From assembly GCA_902527415.1 (NCBI GenBank), contig CABZPD010000002.1, forward strand, positions 1 through 64,000: DNA of 64,000 nucleotides, in the 5' to 3' direction. Positions 24,163 to 32,853 of the stretch are shown piece by piece. Position 1 is the first letter of the stretch, and every line of letters begins with the position of its first letter. Made by a program: the position numbers and the translations under genes. Source of the stretch: an uncultured Pelagibacteraceae bacterium. GTDB taxonomy: Bacteria; Pseudomonadota; Alphaproteobacteria; Pelagibacterales; Pelagibacteraceae. The notes beneath the pieces are model-generated. The model saw only the letters and a list, made by a program, of their open reading frames with translations. It was not told the DNA's origin and made no database searches.

Positions 24163-24189
24163 TTGGCGACTATAATATATAGTCGCCAA
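24163..24189 (+). other. Perfect 12-bp hairpin after the amino-acid binding-protein gene
   Basis: TTGGCGACTATA pairs with TATAGTCGCCAA across a 3-nt ATA loop, 12 bp after the receptor stop and ending 5 nt before the permease ATG. No T-run follows, so it is not a standard terminator. It would protect the upstream mRNA from 3' exonucleases and could hinder ribosome access to the permease start, lowering permease yield relative to receptor. Confidence 0.8.
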
Positions 24190-24194
24190 TCTAT

Positions 24195-24887
24195 ATGGAA
24201 CTTCTAGCATTTGGTAAAACAGGTTGGGGTGACGAGTTATTTTACGCAACCTTAATGACAATTGCTGTATCGATTACAGCAATGTTCGTTGGTTTTCTTT
24301 TTGCTTTAATTTTTACTCCTTTAAAACTCTCAAAATATAAAACTTTAAATTTAGTTGGTAATTTTTATACAACAGTAATCCGTGGTGTGCCTGAACTATT
24401 AGTAATATACCTTTTCTTCTTTGGGGGAAGCGGTGCAATTATGTATGTAGCTTCAATTTTTGGTTATTACGAATACATAGAGATTAACGCCTTTATTACT
24501 GGTTCAATCGCTATTGGTATTATTTCTGGTGCTTATTCAACTGAAGTATTTCGGGGAGCAATTCAATCAATAGATAAAGGCCAGTTTGAAGCAGCAAAGG
24601 TACTTGGAATAAATAAGTTTGGGCAGTTTTATAAAATAATTTTACCTCAAATGCTGAGGTTAGCTATTCCAAATTTAAGTAATGTTTGGCAAATAACATT
24701 AAAGGACACATCTCTTATTTCAGTAACAGGACTAGTAGAAATAATGAGACAATCTTATATTGCGGCAGGATCTACTAGAGATCCATTATTCTTCTATTCA
24801 TTTGCAGCAGTTTTATATCTGCTGCTTACTTACGTGAGTATGAAATTAATTAACAAACTAGAAGTTAGGTATAGCAGGGGGTATTAA
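24195..24887 (+). CDS. Amino-acid ABC transporter permease (HisQ/ArtQ type)
   Basis: A 230-residue inner-membrane permease with about five helices. TVIRGVPELLVIYLFFFG near 60-77 and the EAA loop around 133-160 (EAAKVLGINKFGQFYKIILPQ) mark the polar amino-acid subfamily. No ribosome-binding site is seen; a strong hairpin ends just before the ATG. It shares one base with the next permease gene, with which it should form the heterodimeric channel. Confidence 0.87.
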   Translation: MELLAFGKTGWGDELFYATLMTIAVSITAMFVGFLFALIFTPLKLSKYKTLNLVGNFYTTVIRGVPELLVIYLFFFGGSGAIMYVASIFGYYEYIEINAFITGSIAIGIISGAYSTEVFRGAIQSIDKGQFEAAKVLGINKFGQFYKIILPQMLRLAIPNLSNVWQITLKDTSLISVTGLVEIMRQSYIAAGSTRDPLFFYSFAAVLYLLLTYVSMKLINKLEVRYSRGY

Positions 24888-25564
24888 TGGATTTTGATTT
24901 AATGATTACTAGTTTCCCTAAACTTCTAGGAGCAACAGTAGTTACTTTAAAATTATTATCTGCATCATTATTTTTTGGATTATTCCTAGGTCTTTTCTTT
25001 GCAATTTTAAGATTAAATAAAAATATATTTATCAATAAATTTGCTTATGGATATTCATACATATTTAGAGGAACACCATTATTGGTCCAGATTTTCATAA
25101 TTTATTTTGGCTTAGGACAAATCGAATATTTAAGGACAACTTTTCTATGGGTAATTCTAAAAGAACCTTATTGGTGCGCAATAATAGCATTTACTTTAAA
25201 TACTGGAGCATATACTTCTGAAATTTTAAGATCAGCATTTCAAACAATAAAACCAGGCATTATTGAAGCTGGAAAAAGTTTAGGAATTTCAAATAAAATT
25301 ATATTTTATAAAATTCAAATTCCAATTGCGATAAGACAATCACTTCCAGCATATGGAAACGAAATAATATTAATGATGAAAGGCACTTCACTTGCAAGTA
25401 CAGTTACTCTAATGGATTTAACAGGTGTTGCTAAATATATAATTTCAACAACTTTTAAACCTATAGAGGTATTTATTGTTGCTGGTGGAATTTATTTGTT
25501 CATGACTTTTGTCATCCATAATGTGATTAAATATTTAGAGAAAAAGTATAGTTTTCAACAATAG
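24887..25564 (+). CDS. Amino-acid ABC transporter permease (HisM/ArtM type)
   Basis: A 225-residue permease paralogous to the previous gene: YIFRGTPLLVQIFIIYFG near 58-75, EAA loop with EAGKSLGISNKIIFYKIQIP near 126-145. About five helices. The matching HisP-type ATPase gene is not adjacent; a dioxygenase follows after 2 bp. The ATPase must be encoded elsewhere or shared with another system. Confidence 0.87.
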   Translation: MDFDLMITSFPKLLGATVVTLKLLSASLFFGLFLGLFFAILRLNKNIFINKFAYGYSYIFRGTPLLVQIFIIYFGLGQIEYLRTTFLWVILKEPYWCAIIAFTLNTGAYTSEILRSAFQTIKPGIIEAGKSLGISNKIIFYKIQIPIAIRQSLPAYGNEIILMMKGTSLASTVTLMDLTGVAKYIISTTFKPIEVFIVAGGIYLFMTFVIHNVIKYLEKKYSFQQ

Positions 25565-25566
25565 AA

Positions 25567-26355
25567 ATGTTTTTATCTGATAGACAAATTAAAGAGTATC
25601 AAAACAATGGTGTGATTATAATTAAGGATGTATTTAAAGATTGGATTGAGCCACTTAGAAAAGGATTTCAAAAAGTTTTACATAATCCAAGTAAGCACGG
25701 AAGAGAAAATGTCACTGATGAAAATGGAAGATTTTTTGAAGATTATTGTAATTGGGAAAGAATAGAAGAATTTAAGGATTGTTTATATAATTCACCTGGA
25801 GCTCAAATAGTTGCAGAAGCAACTAATTCTAAATCAACTCAAATTTTTCATGAACATATTTTTATAAAGGATCCAGGTACTCAAAAAGAAACACCCTGGC
25901 ATCAAGATATGCCTTATTATTGTGTTAATGGTAATGATACTGGAAGTTTTTGGATTCCATTAGATGAGGTTGATCATAAAAATAATCTTAAATTAATTTT
26001 AGGTTCTCACAAATGGTCAAAGTTAATTAGACCCACAAAATGGTCAAATAACCAATCTTGGTATGATGATGATAGTGCTTTTATGGATTTACCTCCTAAA
26101 AAAGAATTTAAAAAAAATATTTTAATTCCGGAACTAAACTTAGGGGATGCTGTTTTGTTTAATTTTAAAACTGTACATGGTTCAACAGGAAACAATTCTT
26201 CTAAATCACGAAGAGCATTTTCGATGCGATTTATAGGAGATGATGTAAAATATATTGATAGAGGAGGGCCAACCTCACCTCCATTCGATGGGATAAATTT
26301 AAAAACAGGAGATTTGATGAGAGATGATTGGTTTCCTAAAGTTTTTAGTATCTAG
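25567..26355 (+). CDS. Phytanoyl-CoA dioxygenase (PhyH) family hydroxylase
   Basis: A 262-residue Fe(II)/2-oxoglutarate oxygenase. The metal triad is H112 and D114 (TPWHQDMPYY) and H204 (TVHGSTGNN); arginines at 215-221 (SRRAFSMR) would hold 2-oxoglutarate. The family hydroxylates amino acids, ectoine and small organic molecules. It begins 2 bp after the amino-acid permease, so it is probably in that operon and may act on the imported compound. The 3' end overlaps the convergent DUF6165 gene by 11 bp. Confidence 0.8.
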   Translation: MFLSDRQIKEYQNNGVIIIKDVFKDWIEPLRKGFQKVLHNPSKHGRENVTDENGRFFEDYCNWERIEEFKDCLYNSPGAQIVAEATNSKSTQIFHEHIFIKDPGTQKETPWHQDMPYYCVNGNDTGSFWIPLDEVDHKNNLKLILGSHKWSKLIRPTKWSNNQSWYDDDSAFMDLPPKKEFKKNILIPELNLGDAVLFNFKTVHGSTGNNSSKSRRAFSMRFIGDDVKYIDRGGPTSPPFDGINLKTGDLMRDDWFPKVFSI

Positions 26356-26734
26356 TATATTCTTTAATCTCTTTGATAATTGATCCAGTGTGATTATTCA
26401 TTTCCAATTTAATTTTTGCTCGATCATCATTTAAAAAATGAACATCTCTTGATAATTTTATAAATTTATCGCCAAAGTCTTTATTTTTTTCACAATCTCT
26501 TTTGTCATCTTCTATAACCCACAACTTGGCATTAATTTCTTTTAAATTTTGGAATAATTTATTTAGTTTATCGTCAGATTTTACATTTTTTTCTAATTGA
26601 TCTTTGAGAATCGAATGTTCATTCGATATGAATTTTAGTTTTTCAGGGTCTTTAATTTTTTCTTTTTTAATTTCTAGGATTGAAATTTTGTCTAAAAGCT
26701 CCCCTACAGATACTTCTACTATAATTTTATTCAT
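26345..26734 (-). CDS. DUF6165-like family protein
   Basis: A 129-residue soluble, Lys/Glu-rich helical protein. The start (VEVSVGELLDKISILEIKKEKI), the centre (LWVIEDDKRDCE) and the end (FLNDDRAKIKLEMN) match my memory of family DUF6165, found near glycosyltransferase genes. It diverges from a family 9 glycosyltransferase gene across 32 bp. No function is established; the family name is recalled, not searched. Confidence 0.65.
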   Translation of the reverse strand: MNKIIVEVSVGELLDKISILEIKKEKIKDPEKLKFISNEHSILKDQLEKNVKSDDKLNKLFQNLKEINAKLWVIEDDKRDCEKNKDFGDKFIKLSRDVHFLNDDRAKIKLEMNNHTGSIIKEIKEYTRY

Positions 26735-26766
26735 TAAATTTTATACTATGTTAAATTGTTAAAAAT

Positions 26767-27708
26767 ATGTCTAATATTTTAATCATTAAACATGGATCTT
26801 TGGGTGATATAGCTCAAGCTTGTGGTGCAATTCAAGATATTTCTGAGAATCATAAAGGAGATGAAATTTATTTGCTAACAACTAAACCATATTTTGATTT
26901 ATTTAAAAAAAATCCACATATTTCTGATGTTATTTTAGATAAGCGATTATCAAGACTAAACCTGATTTATTTATATTCATTAATGAAAAATATAAAAAAA
27001 TATAATTTTTCTAAAGTTTACGATCTACAGAATTCAAGTAGAACAGCCTTTTATAAAAAAATTTTATTTCCAAAAGCAACAAAAGATATTTGGTCTTCTT
27101 CAGAAACCACTTTGCCTGAAGGTACTACTAAAGAAGATTTTGATAAAGACTCTGTTCTATCTAGATTTGATTATCAATTAAAAAGTTCAGGCATAAATAC
27201 AAATCATACTTTGAAACCTGATTTTTCATGGAGCACAACAGACATATCTCAAATAAAAAATCACCATCAATTAGATAAATATATTCTCCTTTTTCCTTTT
27301 TGTTCTCCTCATTTAACTGCAAAGAAATGGCCTTATTATAATGAGTTAATTGCTATGATTAATGAAAAGTTAGATAACAAATTTAAAGTAGTAATTGCAC
27401 CTGGACCGAGTGAAATTAAAGAAGCATCAAATATTAATGCACTTTGCCTTTTAGATAATGGTAAAGCCTTAGATGTTTCTCAGTTAGCAACATTAATAAA
27501 AGATAGTTCATTTGTAATTGCAAATGATACTGGACCAGCACATATTACAGCTCATTTAGGTTCAAAAGGAATCGCTTTATTTGGATCTCACACAACTCCT
27601 TTTAAAGTAAGTATCGAAAGAGAAAATTTTAAAGCAATACAAACTCCAGAATTATCTAAACTCTCAGCAGAAAAAGTTTTTGAAAGACTTTCTGAAATTA
27701 TTTCTTAA
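26767..27708 (+). CDS. Family 9 glycosyltransferase (heptosyltransferase-like)
   Basis: A 313-residue enzyme with the GT-B fold of ADP-heptose:LPS heptosyltransferases. Signs are ILIIKHGSLGDIAQA at the N-terminus and the donor-site motif FVIANDTGPAHITAHLGSKGIALFG near 255-280. It would add a sugar to lipopolysaccharide core or another surface glycan at the cytoplasmic face of the membrane. The donor sugar is not certain. It overlaps the convergent AbrB-family gene by 11 bp. Confidence 0.8.
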   Translation: MSNILIIKHGSLGDIAQACGAIQDISENHKGDEIYLLTTKPYFDLFKKNPHISDVILDKRLSRLNLIYLYSLMKNIKKYNFSKVYDLQNSSRTAFYKKILFPKATKDIWSSSETTLPEGTTKEDFDKDSVLSRFDYQLKSSGINTNHTLKPDFSWSTTDISQIKNHHQLDKYILLFPFCSPHLTAKKWPYYNELIAMINEKLDNKFKVVIAPGPSEIKEASNINALCLLDNGKALDVSQLATLIKDSSFVIANDTGPAHITAHLGSKGIALFGSHTTPFKVSIERENFKAIQTPELSKLSAEKVFERLSEIIS

Positions 27709-28774
27709 TTTTTTCTAATACTCTTAAAAATACTGGAACAGTGAAAAGTATGAAAAGTAATCTTATTATATGGTGAAAAGCAACAAAATCTGGGTCTAAA
27801 TCAAAAGCAATTGCTATAACTGCCACTTCATAAATTCCACCAGGACTAAAAGATAAAATTAGAGTTAAAATATTTGTCTCAACAAAGAATGTTGCAACAT
27901 AGGCTGCAACCAAACCTAATATTACCAAAATAGTAGTAGCGACAATACTATGAAGAGAATTATTAGCTATCTCTTTAACAGTTTTTTCAGCAAATCTACA
28001 ACCAACTGAAGAACCAAGAATTAGCAGACAAAAATTTACTGTTTCATCTGGTAATTTATATGAGGCTATATCTGTAATTTGTAACAAACCACTTGCAAAT
28101 AATGTTCCAGATAGTAAAGCTGCAGGTATTCTAATTTTATCAAAAACAATTATAAAAAACAAAGAAGCAAAAATAAGTAAAATTAAATTGAAATGATTTT
28201 GAGCTAAATAATTGAGGTCATCATTTAACAAAACACTGTTGTCAGTATTATTAACTATAATAAATGGAATGACAGTTATTATGATTATTAATCTAATTAA
28301 GTGAGAAGTTGCAACTTGAGATAAATCTGTTTTTTCATTTTCTGCCAAAATCATTAAAGGACCAAGTGCACCAGGTGCTGCTGAAAATATTGAAGCTTTT
28401 TCTCCATAACTTGCAAATTTTTGGAGGTATTTAGCGACAACTAAAATACAAATTATTATGTAGATTAACATAATTAATGAAGTCCAAATCCAATCAAGCA
28501 TTTGATTAAATAGATTTTGATCTATGTAATTTCCAATATGCAAACCTAAAATTATCAAGATAAAGCTTAATACAATTTTAGGCATCAGGATTTTTAGACC
28601 TGATAAAGCAGCAATTGATGTGACAATCATAGGTCCTAAAAACCAAGCAAGAGGAATATTAAAATAGTCAGCAATAATTGCGCTAGGAAAAGAAATTGTC
28701 AGAACAGAAATAAATTTAATTGAAAATACTTGTTTAGCATTTTCAAGATAAGATTTGATTTGATGTTTAATCAT
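27698..28774 (-). CDS. AbrB-family membrane transporter
   Basis: A 358-residue inner-membrane protein with about ten helices in two similar halves. Each half has the family's short loop: PLAWFLGPMIV with AAPGALGPLMILAE in the first, and LSFSPGGIYEVAVIAIAFDLDPDFVAFHH in the second. The family was once misnamed ammonia monooxygenase and is thought to be a transporter or exporter. Substrate unknown. It diverges from the TctC operon across 216 bp, in which I see only AT-rich sequence and a -10-like TATAAT at 28951. Confidence 0.8.
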   Translation of the reverse strand: MIKHQIKSYLENAKQVFSIKFISVLTISFPSAIIADYFNIPLAWFLGPMIVTSIAALSGLKILMPKIVLSFILIILGLHIGNYIDQNLFNQMLDWIWTSLIMLIYIIICILVVAKYLQKFASYGEKASIFSAAPGALGPLMILAENEKTDLSQVATSHLIRLIIIITVIPFIIVNNTDNSVLLNDDLNYLAQNHFNLILLIFASLFFIIVFDKIRIPAALLSGTLFASGLLQITDIASYKLPDETVNFCLLILGSSVGCRFAEKTVKEIANNSLHSIVATTILVILGLVAAYVATFFVETNILTLILSFSPGGIYEVAVIAIAFDLDPDFVAFHHIIRLLFILFTVPVFLRVLEKIKK

Positions 28775-28990
28775 TCATTAAGCTTCTATCATCTACTATG
28801 TAAAAGATAATAGAAAATGTATTAGTCAATAAAGTGAAAATTTAATTTTTAAAATTAATAAATTTCTAAGTTTTATTAATATTTTTTTTGAGAAAATACT
28901 TTCAATTAAAAGTTGTGTTACTTAATTAGAGGTTGAATAAAGATTAAGACTATAATTAACTTACATTTTTAAATTAGAGAGGGATAAATA

Positions 28991-29971
28991 ATGAAAAACT
29001 TAAAAAAAATAGTTTCAGTATTATTCTCAGCAATCCTATTATTCTCAGCAACAACTACAAGCTCAGTAGCAATTGACAAATTGCACTTTGTAATTGGTGG
29101 TGGTGCTGGTGGTGGTTGGGATGGAACTGCTAGAGGTACTGGAGAGGCTTTAACAAAAGCTGGTATGTTAAAAAGTGCATCATTTGAAAATATGTCAGGT
29201 GGTGGTGGTGGTAAAGCACTTGCTTACATGATTAATACTAAACCTGCTAACACAGTTTTAGTTCAATCTACACCATTAGTACTAAGATCAATTACTAGAC
29301 ACGAAGGTTATGTAAAAGGTAGCGGAACTTTGTCTTATAAAGATGTTGTGCCAATTGCTGGTGTAATTGGTGACTACGGTGCTATTGCAGTTGCAAAAAA
29401 CTCACCTTACAAAAACTTTAAAGATGTAGTTGATGCATACAAAAAAGATCCAAGCTCAATCAAAATGGCTGGTGGATCAGTAAGAGGAAGTATGGACCAT
29501 TTAATTGGTGCTTTAGCATTCCAAGCTGCTGGTGCAGATCCAAATGCTGTTGCATATATTCCTTATGATGCTGGTGGAAAAGCTTTAGCTGGACTTTTAT
29601 CTGGAGAAACTCAAATCATTTCAACTGGTTTAGGTGAATTAATGGGTGCAAGAGACCAAGTGAGAATTATTGGTATTACTGCTCCTTCAAGAGTTTCGGA
29701 TGCACCAGATGCACCAACTCTTAAAGAACAAGGGTATGATGTACAATTCGTTAACTGGAGAGGTTTCTTTGGCCCTCCAGGTATGAGCAATGCTGATAAA
29801 GCAGCAATTGCTAAAATGCTAGGCGATGTACAAAAAACTCCTGAATGGGAAACAGTAAGAGCAAGAAATGCTTGGGTTAATATTTATAACCCAGAAGGTA
29901 AGTTTGTATCTTTCTTAGAAAAGCAAACTGAAGAAATGACAGCTCTTATGAAAAAATTAGGAGTTATCTAA
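28991..29971 (+). CDS. tctC: Tripartite tricarboxylate transporter (TTT) binding protein
   Basis: A 326-residue secreted receptor. Signal peptide residues 1-28. The mature start LHFVIGGGAGGGWDGTAR is a glycine-rich ligand loop of the TctC/BugT family, and PYDAGGKALAGLLSGETQII near 195-215 is also characteristic. GAGAGGGAT precedes the ATG. TTT systems take up citrate and other carboxylates using an ion gradient. The ligand cannot be read from the sequence. Confidence 0.88.
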   Translation: MKNLKKIVSVLFSAILLFSATTTSSVAIDKLHFVIGGGAGGGWDGTARGTGEALTKAGMLKSASFENMSGGGGGKALAYMINTKPANTVLVQSTPLVLRSITRHEGYVKGSGTLSYKDVVPIAGVIGDYGAIAVAKNSPYKNFKDVVDAYKKDPSSIKMAGGSVRGSMDHLIGALAFQAAGADPNAVAYIPYDAGGKALAGLLSGETQIISTGLGELMGARDQVRIIGITAPSRVSDAPDAPTLKEQGYDVQFVNWRGFFGPPGMSNADKAAIAKMLGDVQKTPEWETVRARNAWVNIYNPEGKFVSFLEKQTEEMTALMKKLGVI

Positions 29972-29993
29972 CCTTTGGTTAGAAATTAAAATT

Positions 29994-30040
29994 AGAGCAG
30001 TGAATATAAATACTACAAAAATTATATCACTGCTCTTTTT
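29994..30040 (+). terminator. Intrinsic terminator overlapping the tctB start codon
   Basis: AGAGCAGTGA (29994-30003) pairs with TCACTGCTCT (30027-30036); five further A/T pairs extend the stem past one bulged A. A T-rich run (TTTTT, G, TTTTTT) follows. The GTG start of tctB at 30000 lies in the left arm. A smaller hairpin, CTAACC/GGTTAG at 29968-29982, overlaps the tctC stop. Most transcripts could end here, giving excess receptor. Confidence 0.8.
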
Positions 30041-30470
30041 TGTTTTTTCAGCATTTTATTTATATTTAGCTTATCAAATTCAAGTTTTCACATTCGATGA
30101 AAATGCTCCATTTAATGCTAGAACATTTCCAATTTATTTAGGTTATGCAGGTTTATTTTTTTCTGGATTAAAACTCATTTTACCAGACCCAAATACAATT
30201 AAAGTAGAGCATAAAAATTTAGAGTACAAAAAAACAGGTATACTTATATTAATCGCTATTATTTACGGAGCTACAATTTTAAAAGTTGGTTATTTTTTAA
30301 CTACTTCATTATTTTTATTTGCTTCATATTATTTTTTAGGAGAACGAAGGTGGATTTTAATGTTTTTATTATCCTTTCCATTTGTTGCTGCCTTTATGTA
30401 CTTGCTTCATGGTATTCTTGATATTTATTTAAGAGATCCATTCTTACAATCAATTGGAGTTATGGGATGA
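30000..30470 (+). CDS. tctB: TTT transporter small membrane subunit
   Basis: A 156-residue protein with four helices, typical of TctB (DUF1468): helix 1 at about 8-25, then NARTFPIYLGYAGL, and a helix-rich C-terminus ending in IYLRDPFLQSIGVMG. It starts with GTG inside the terminator stem; no better in-frame start is available. It overlaps tctA by 4 bp (ATGA). It forms the membrane complex with TctA. Confidence 0.85.
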   Translation: MNINTTKIISLLFFVFSAFYLYLAYQIQVFTFDENAPFNARTFPIYLGYAGLFFSGLKLILPDPNTIKVEHKNLEYKKTGILILIAIIYGATILKVGYFLTTSLFLFASYYFLGERRWILMFLLSFPFVAAFMYLLHGILDIYLRDPFLQSIGVMG

Positions 30471-31966
30471 TTGAAGGAATACTAATTGGATTAACAACAG
30501 CACTTACACTTCAAAATATATTAATGGTAATGGTTGGTTGTTTTTTTGGAACAATCATTGGAATGCTTCCTGGTCTTGGTCCAATGACTGCAATTGCTTT
30601 AATGATACCTATTACATATGGTTTTGAACCTGCAACTGGGTTAATTTTGATGGCTGGAGTTTATTATGGAGCAGTATTTGGTGGTTCGACTTCTTCAATA
30701 TTATTAAATGCCCCCGGTGTTCCTGGAACAGTTGCAACTTCATTTGATGGTTATCCAATGGCTCAACAAGGTAAAGCTGGAAAAGCTTTAGCTATTGCAG
30801 CATGGAGTTCCTTTGCAGGTGGTACATTATCTGCAATTTATTTGTTATTCATGGCACCAAGCTTATCTAAAGTAAGCTTATCTTTTAGATCTCCTGATTA
30901 TTTTGCTTTAATGATTTTAGGTTTAACAGCTATTGCTGCATTTTCATCTAAAGGACAATTTTTAAAAGCAATGATGATGGTTGTATTAGGTTTAATGTTA
31001 GCTTCAGTTGGTCAAGACAGTTTGTCTGATATTACAAGATATACATTTAACAATATGAACCTGACTGACGGAATTAGCTTCGTACTAGTTGTGATGGCAA
31101 CTTTTGCAATGAGTGAAGCTTTAACAATTATTTTAAAAAGAAACGATCCAACCAGTGCTGCTAAACAAGTTTCTTTAACTGAATTAGGCTCAATTAAAAT
31201 TAATAAAGAAGAACGAACCAAAATGTATAAAACAATTCCAAGATCATCTGTAATTGGTTTTTTAATTGGTGTTTTACCTGGAGCTGGTGCTACAATTGCA
31301 TCTTTTTTAGCTTACGGAATGGAACGAAACGTAGTTAGTGATGAGGAAAAAGAAAAATTTGGTAAAGGAAGTGTAAATGGTTTGTCTGCACCAGAAACTG
31401 CAAATAATGCAGCTTGCTCAGGTTCATTCGTGCCAATGCTCACGTTAGGAATTCCCGGAAGTGGAACTACAGCTGTAATGTTAGGGGCTCTTTTGGGTTT
31501 TGGTGTTCAGCCTGGTCCTAGACTTTATATGACGAATCCAGAGATTTTTTGGTCAATAATTATGTCTATGTATATTGGAATGGTAATTCTGCTTATATTA
31601 AACTTACCACTCATTCCTTATATAGCTAGAATTCTTGCTGTACCTAAAAATTATTTAATTCCTTTAATTTTATTTTTCTCTGTCACTGGAATTTATGTAA
31701 TGTCATTTAATAATTTTGACATTTATTTAATGATTGGAATTGCAGTAGTTGCAACATTTTTAAGATTATATGATTTCCCTATGCCACCTTTGATATTAGC
31801 TTTTGTGCTTGGCGGATTGATGGAAGAAAACTTGAGACGATCTTTATTATTAAGCAATGGTTCGTGGGAATTTTTATGGGACAGAACATTGACTGCATGT
31901 ATCCTAGCTACTACAATTTTAATTGTAGTTTGGCATATCTACAAAACTTTTAAGAAAAAAAATTAA
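30467..31966 (+). CDS. tctA: TTT transporter large membrane subunit
   Basis: A 499-residue protein with about eleven helices. Both family loops are intact: GMLPGLGPMTAIALM near 32-46 and GVLPGAGATIASFLAYGME near 265-283; KGSVNGLSAPETANNAA and LGIPGSGTTAVMLGAL follow. It is the ion-coupled channel subunit for the compound bound by TctC. The last 4 bp overlap the convergent EamA gene. Confidence 0.92.
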   Translation: MIEGILIGLTTALTLQNILMVMVGCFFGTIIGMLPGLGPMTAIALMIPITYGFEPATGLILMAGVYYGAVFGGSTSSILLNAPGVPGTVATSFDGYPMAQQGKAGKALAIAAWSSFAGGTLSAIYLLFMAPSLSKVSLSFRSPDYFALMILGLTAIAAFSSKGQFLKAMMMVVLGLMLASVGQDSLSDITRYTFNNMNLTDGISFVLVVMATFAMSEALTIILKRNDPTSAAKQVSLTELGSIKINKEERTKMYKTIPRSSVIGFLIGVLPGAGATIASFLAYGMERNVVSDEEKEKFGKGSVNGLSAPETANNAACSGSFVPMLTLGIPGSGTTAVMLGALLGFGVQPGPRLYMTNPEIFWSIIMSMYIGMVILLILNLPLIPYIARILAVPKNYLIPLILFFSVTGIYVMSFNNFDIYLMIGIAVVATFLRLYDFPMPPLILAFVLGGLMEENLRRSLLLSNGSWEFLWDRTLTACILATTILIVVWHIYKTFKKKN

Positions 31967-32853
31967 GATTTAATATCTAGTCGTTTTCTAATAATTTCTT
32001 TATCAAGCTTCATTTCACGATAAGACATAATGATAACCCCTATGAATATCACACTTGCACCAATCCAAGTGAAGAGATCGGGTGTTTCACTAAAAACATA
32101 ATAGCCAATTAAAGAAGCGAAGACTAAACTTAGAAAAGAATATGGTTGTGTCATACTAACATCAACTAACTTATATGCGTGATTAATACAAAGATGCAAT
32201 AATGTACCCGATAAACCTGAAAAAAATAAATAAATCAAAGTTTGAAAACTAGGTGTTTGCCAATAAAACAATGCAATAATGAAGCTAAAAATTGTCATAT
32301 ACGTATATCCATAAGATAAAATCGTAATCGAACTATCATCTTTTGTAATTGTTTTTGTAATTATAATCACTATTGACCACATAAAAGAGGAGGCTAATGC
32401 CATATAAACTCCAGTAGAGATTTCAATTATTCCTGGTCTTAAAATTATTAACATCCCAATAAATCCTAAAATTAGAGCAAAACTTCTGTATATGTAAATT
32501 TTTTCTCCAAGAAATAAAACAGCCAAAATAGTTACTATGAAAGGAACAACAAAAGATATTGCTGTAGCTTTTTCAATTGGCATCATTACTAAAGCTGAGA
32601 AATATAACAGCATTGAAGGTAAATTTAAAACTGCTCTTAAAAAATGTTTTTTATGATGATTAGTTTTAAAAACTGTAAATTTAGATTTTAACATATAAGG
32701 AAAAATAATTAGGAAACCAAATAAAAATCTAAAAAAACCTGCAACATAAACATTCACTTCTTCTTGAGCTAATTTTAAAAAGGTTAACATTAATGTTCCA
32801 CAAAAAACTGAGATTATAATTAAAAAAATTGCTAATTTATTATTCGAAATCAA
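31963..32853 (-). CDS. EamA/DMT family transporter
   Basis: A 296-residue inner-membrane protein with ten helices in two EamA repeats. Markers are RFLFGFLIIFPYML near 42-55, KATAISFVVPFIVTILAVLFLGEKI near 95-119, and a second-half counterpart SLVFASLIGYYVFSETPDLFTW. Family members export or import metabolites such as amino acids; substrate unknown. It overlaps the upstream glycosyltransferase stop by 4 bp and is probably co-transcribed with it. Confidence 0.83.
   Translation of the reverse strand: MISNNKLAIFLIIISVFCGTLMLTFLKLAQEEVNVYVAGFFRFLFGFLIIFPYMLKSKFTVFKTNHHKKHFLRAVLNLPSMLLYFSALVMMPIEKATAISFVVPFIVTILAVLFLGEKIYIYRSFALILGFIGMLIILRPGIIEISTGVYMALASSFMWSIVIIITKTITKDDSSITILSYGYTYMTIFSFIIALFYWQTPSFQTLIYLFFSGLSGTLLHLCINHAYKLVDVSMTQPYSFLSLVFASLIGYYVFSETPDLFTWIGASVIFIGVIIMSYREMKLDKEIIRKRLDIKS

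Noticed and set aside
28775-28990. Riboswitch or structured leader before tctC
   Set aside because: The region is 216 bp long and AT-rich; I found no aptamer-like conserved stems, only a -10-like TATAAT at 28951 without a matching -35.
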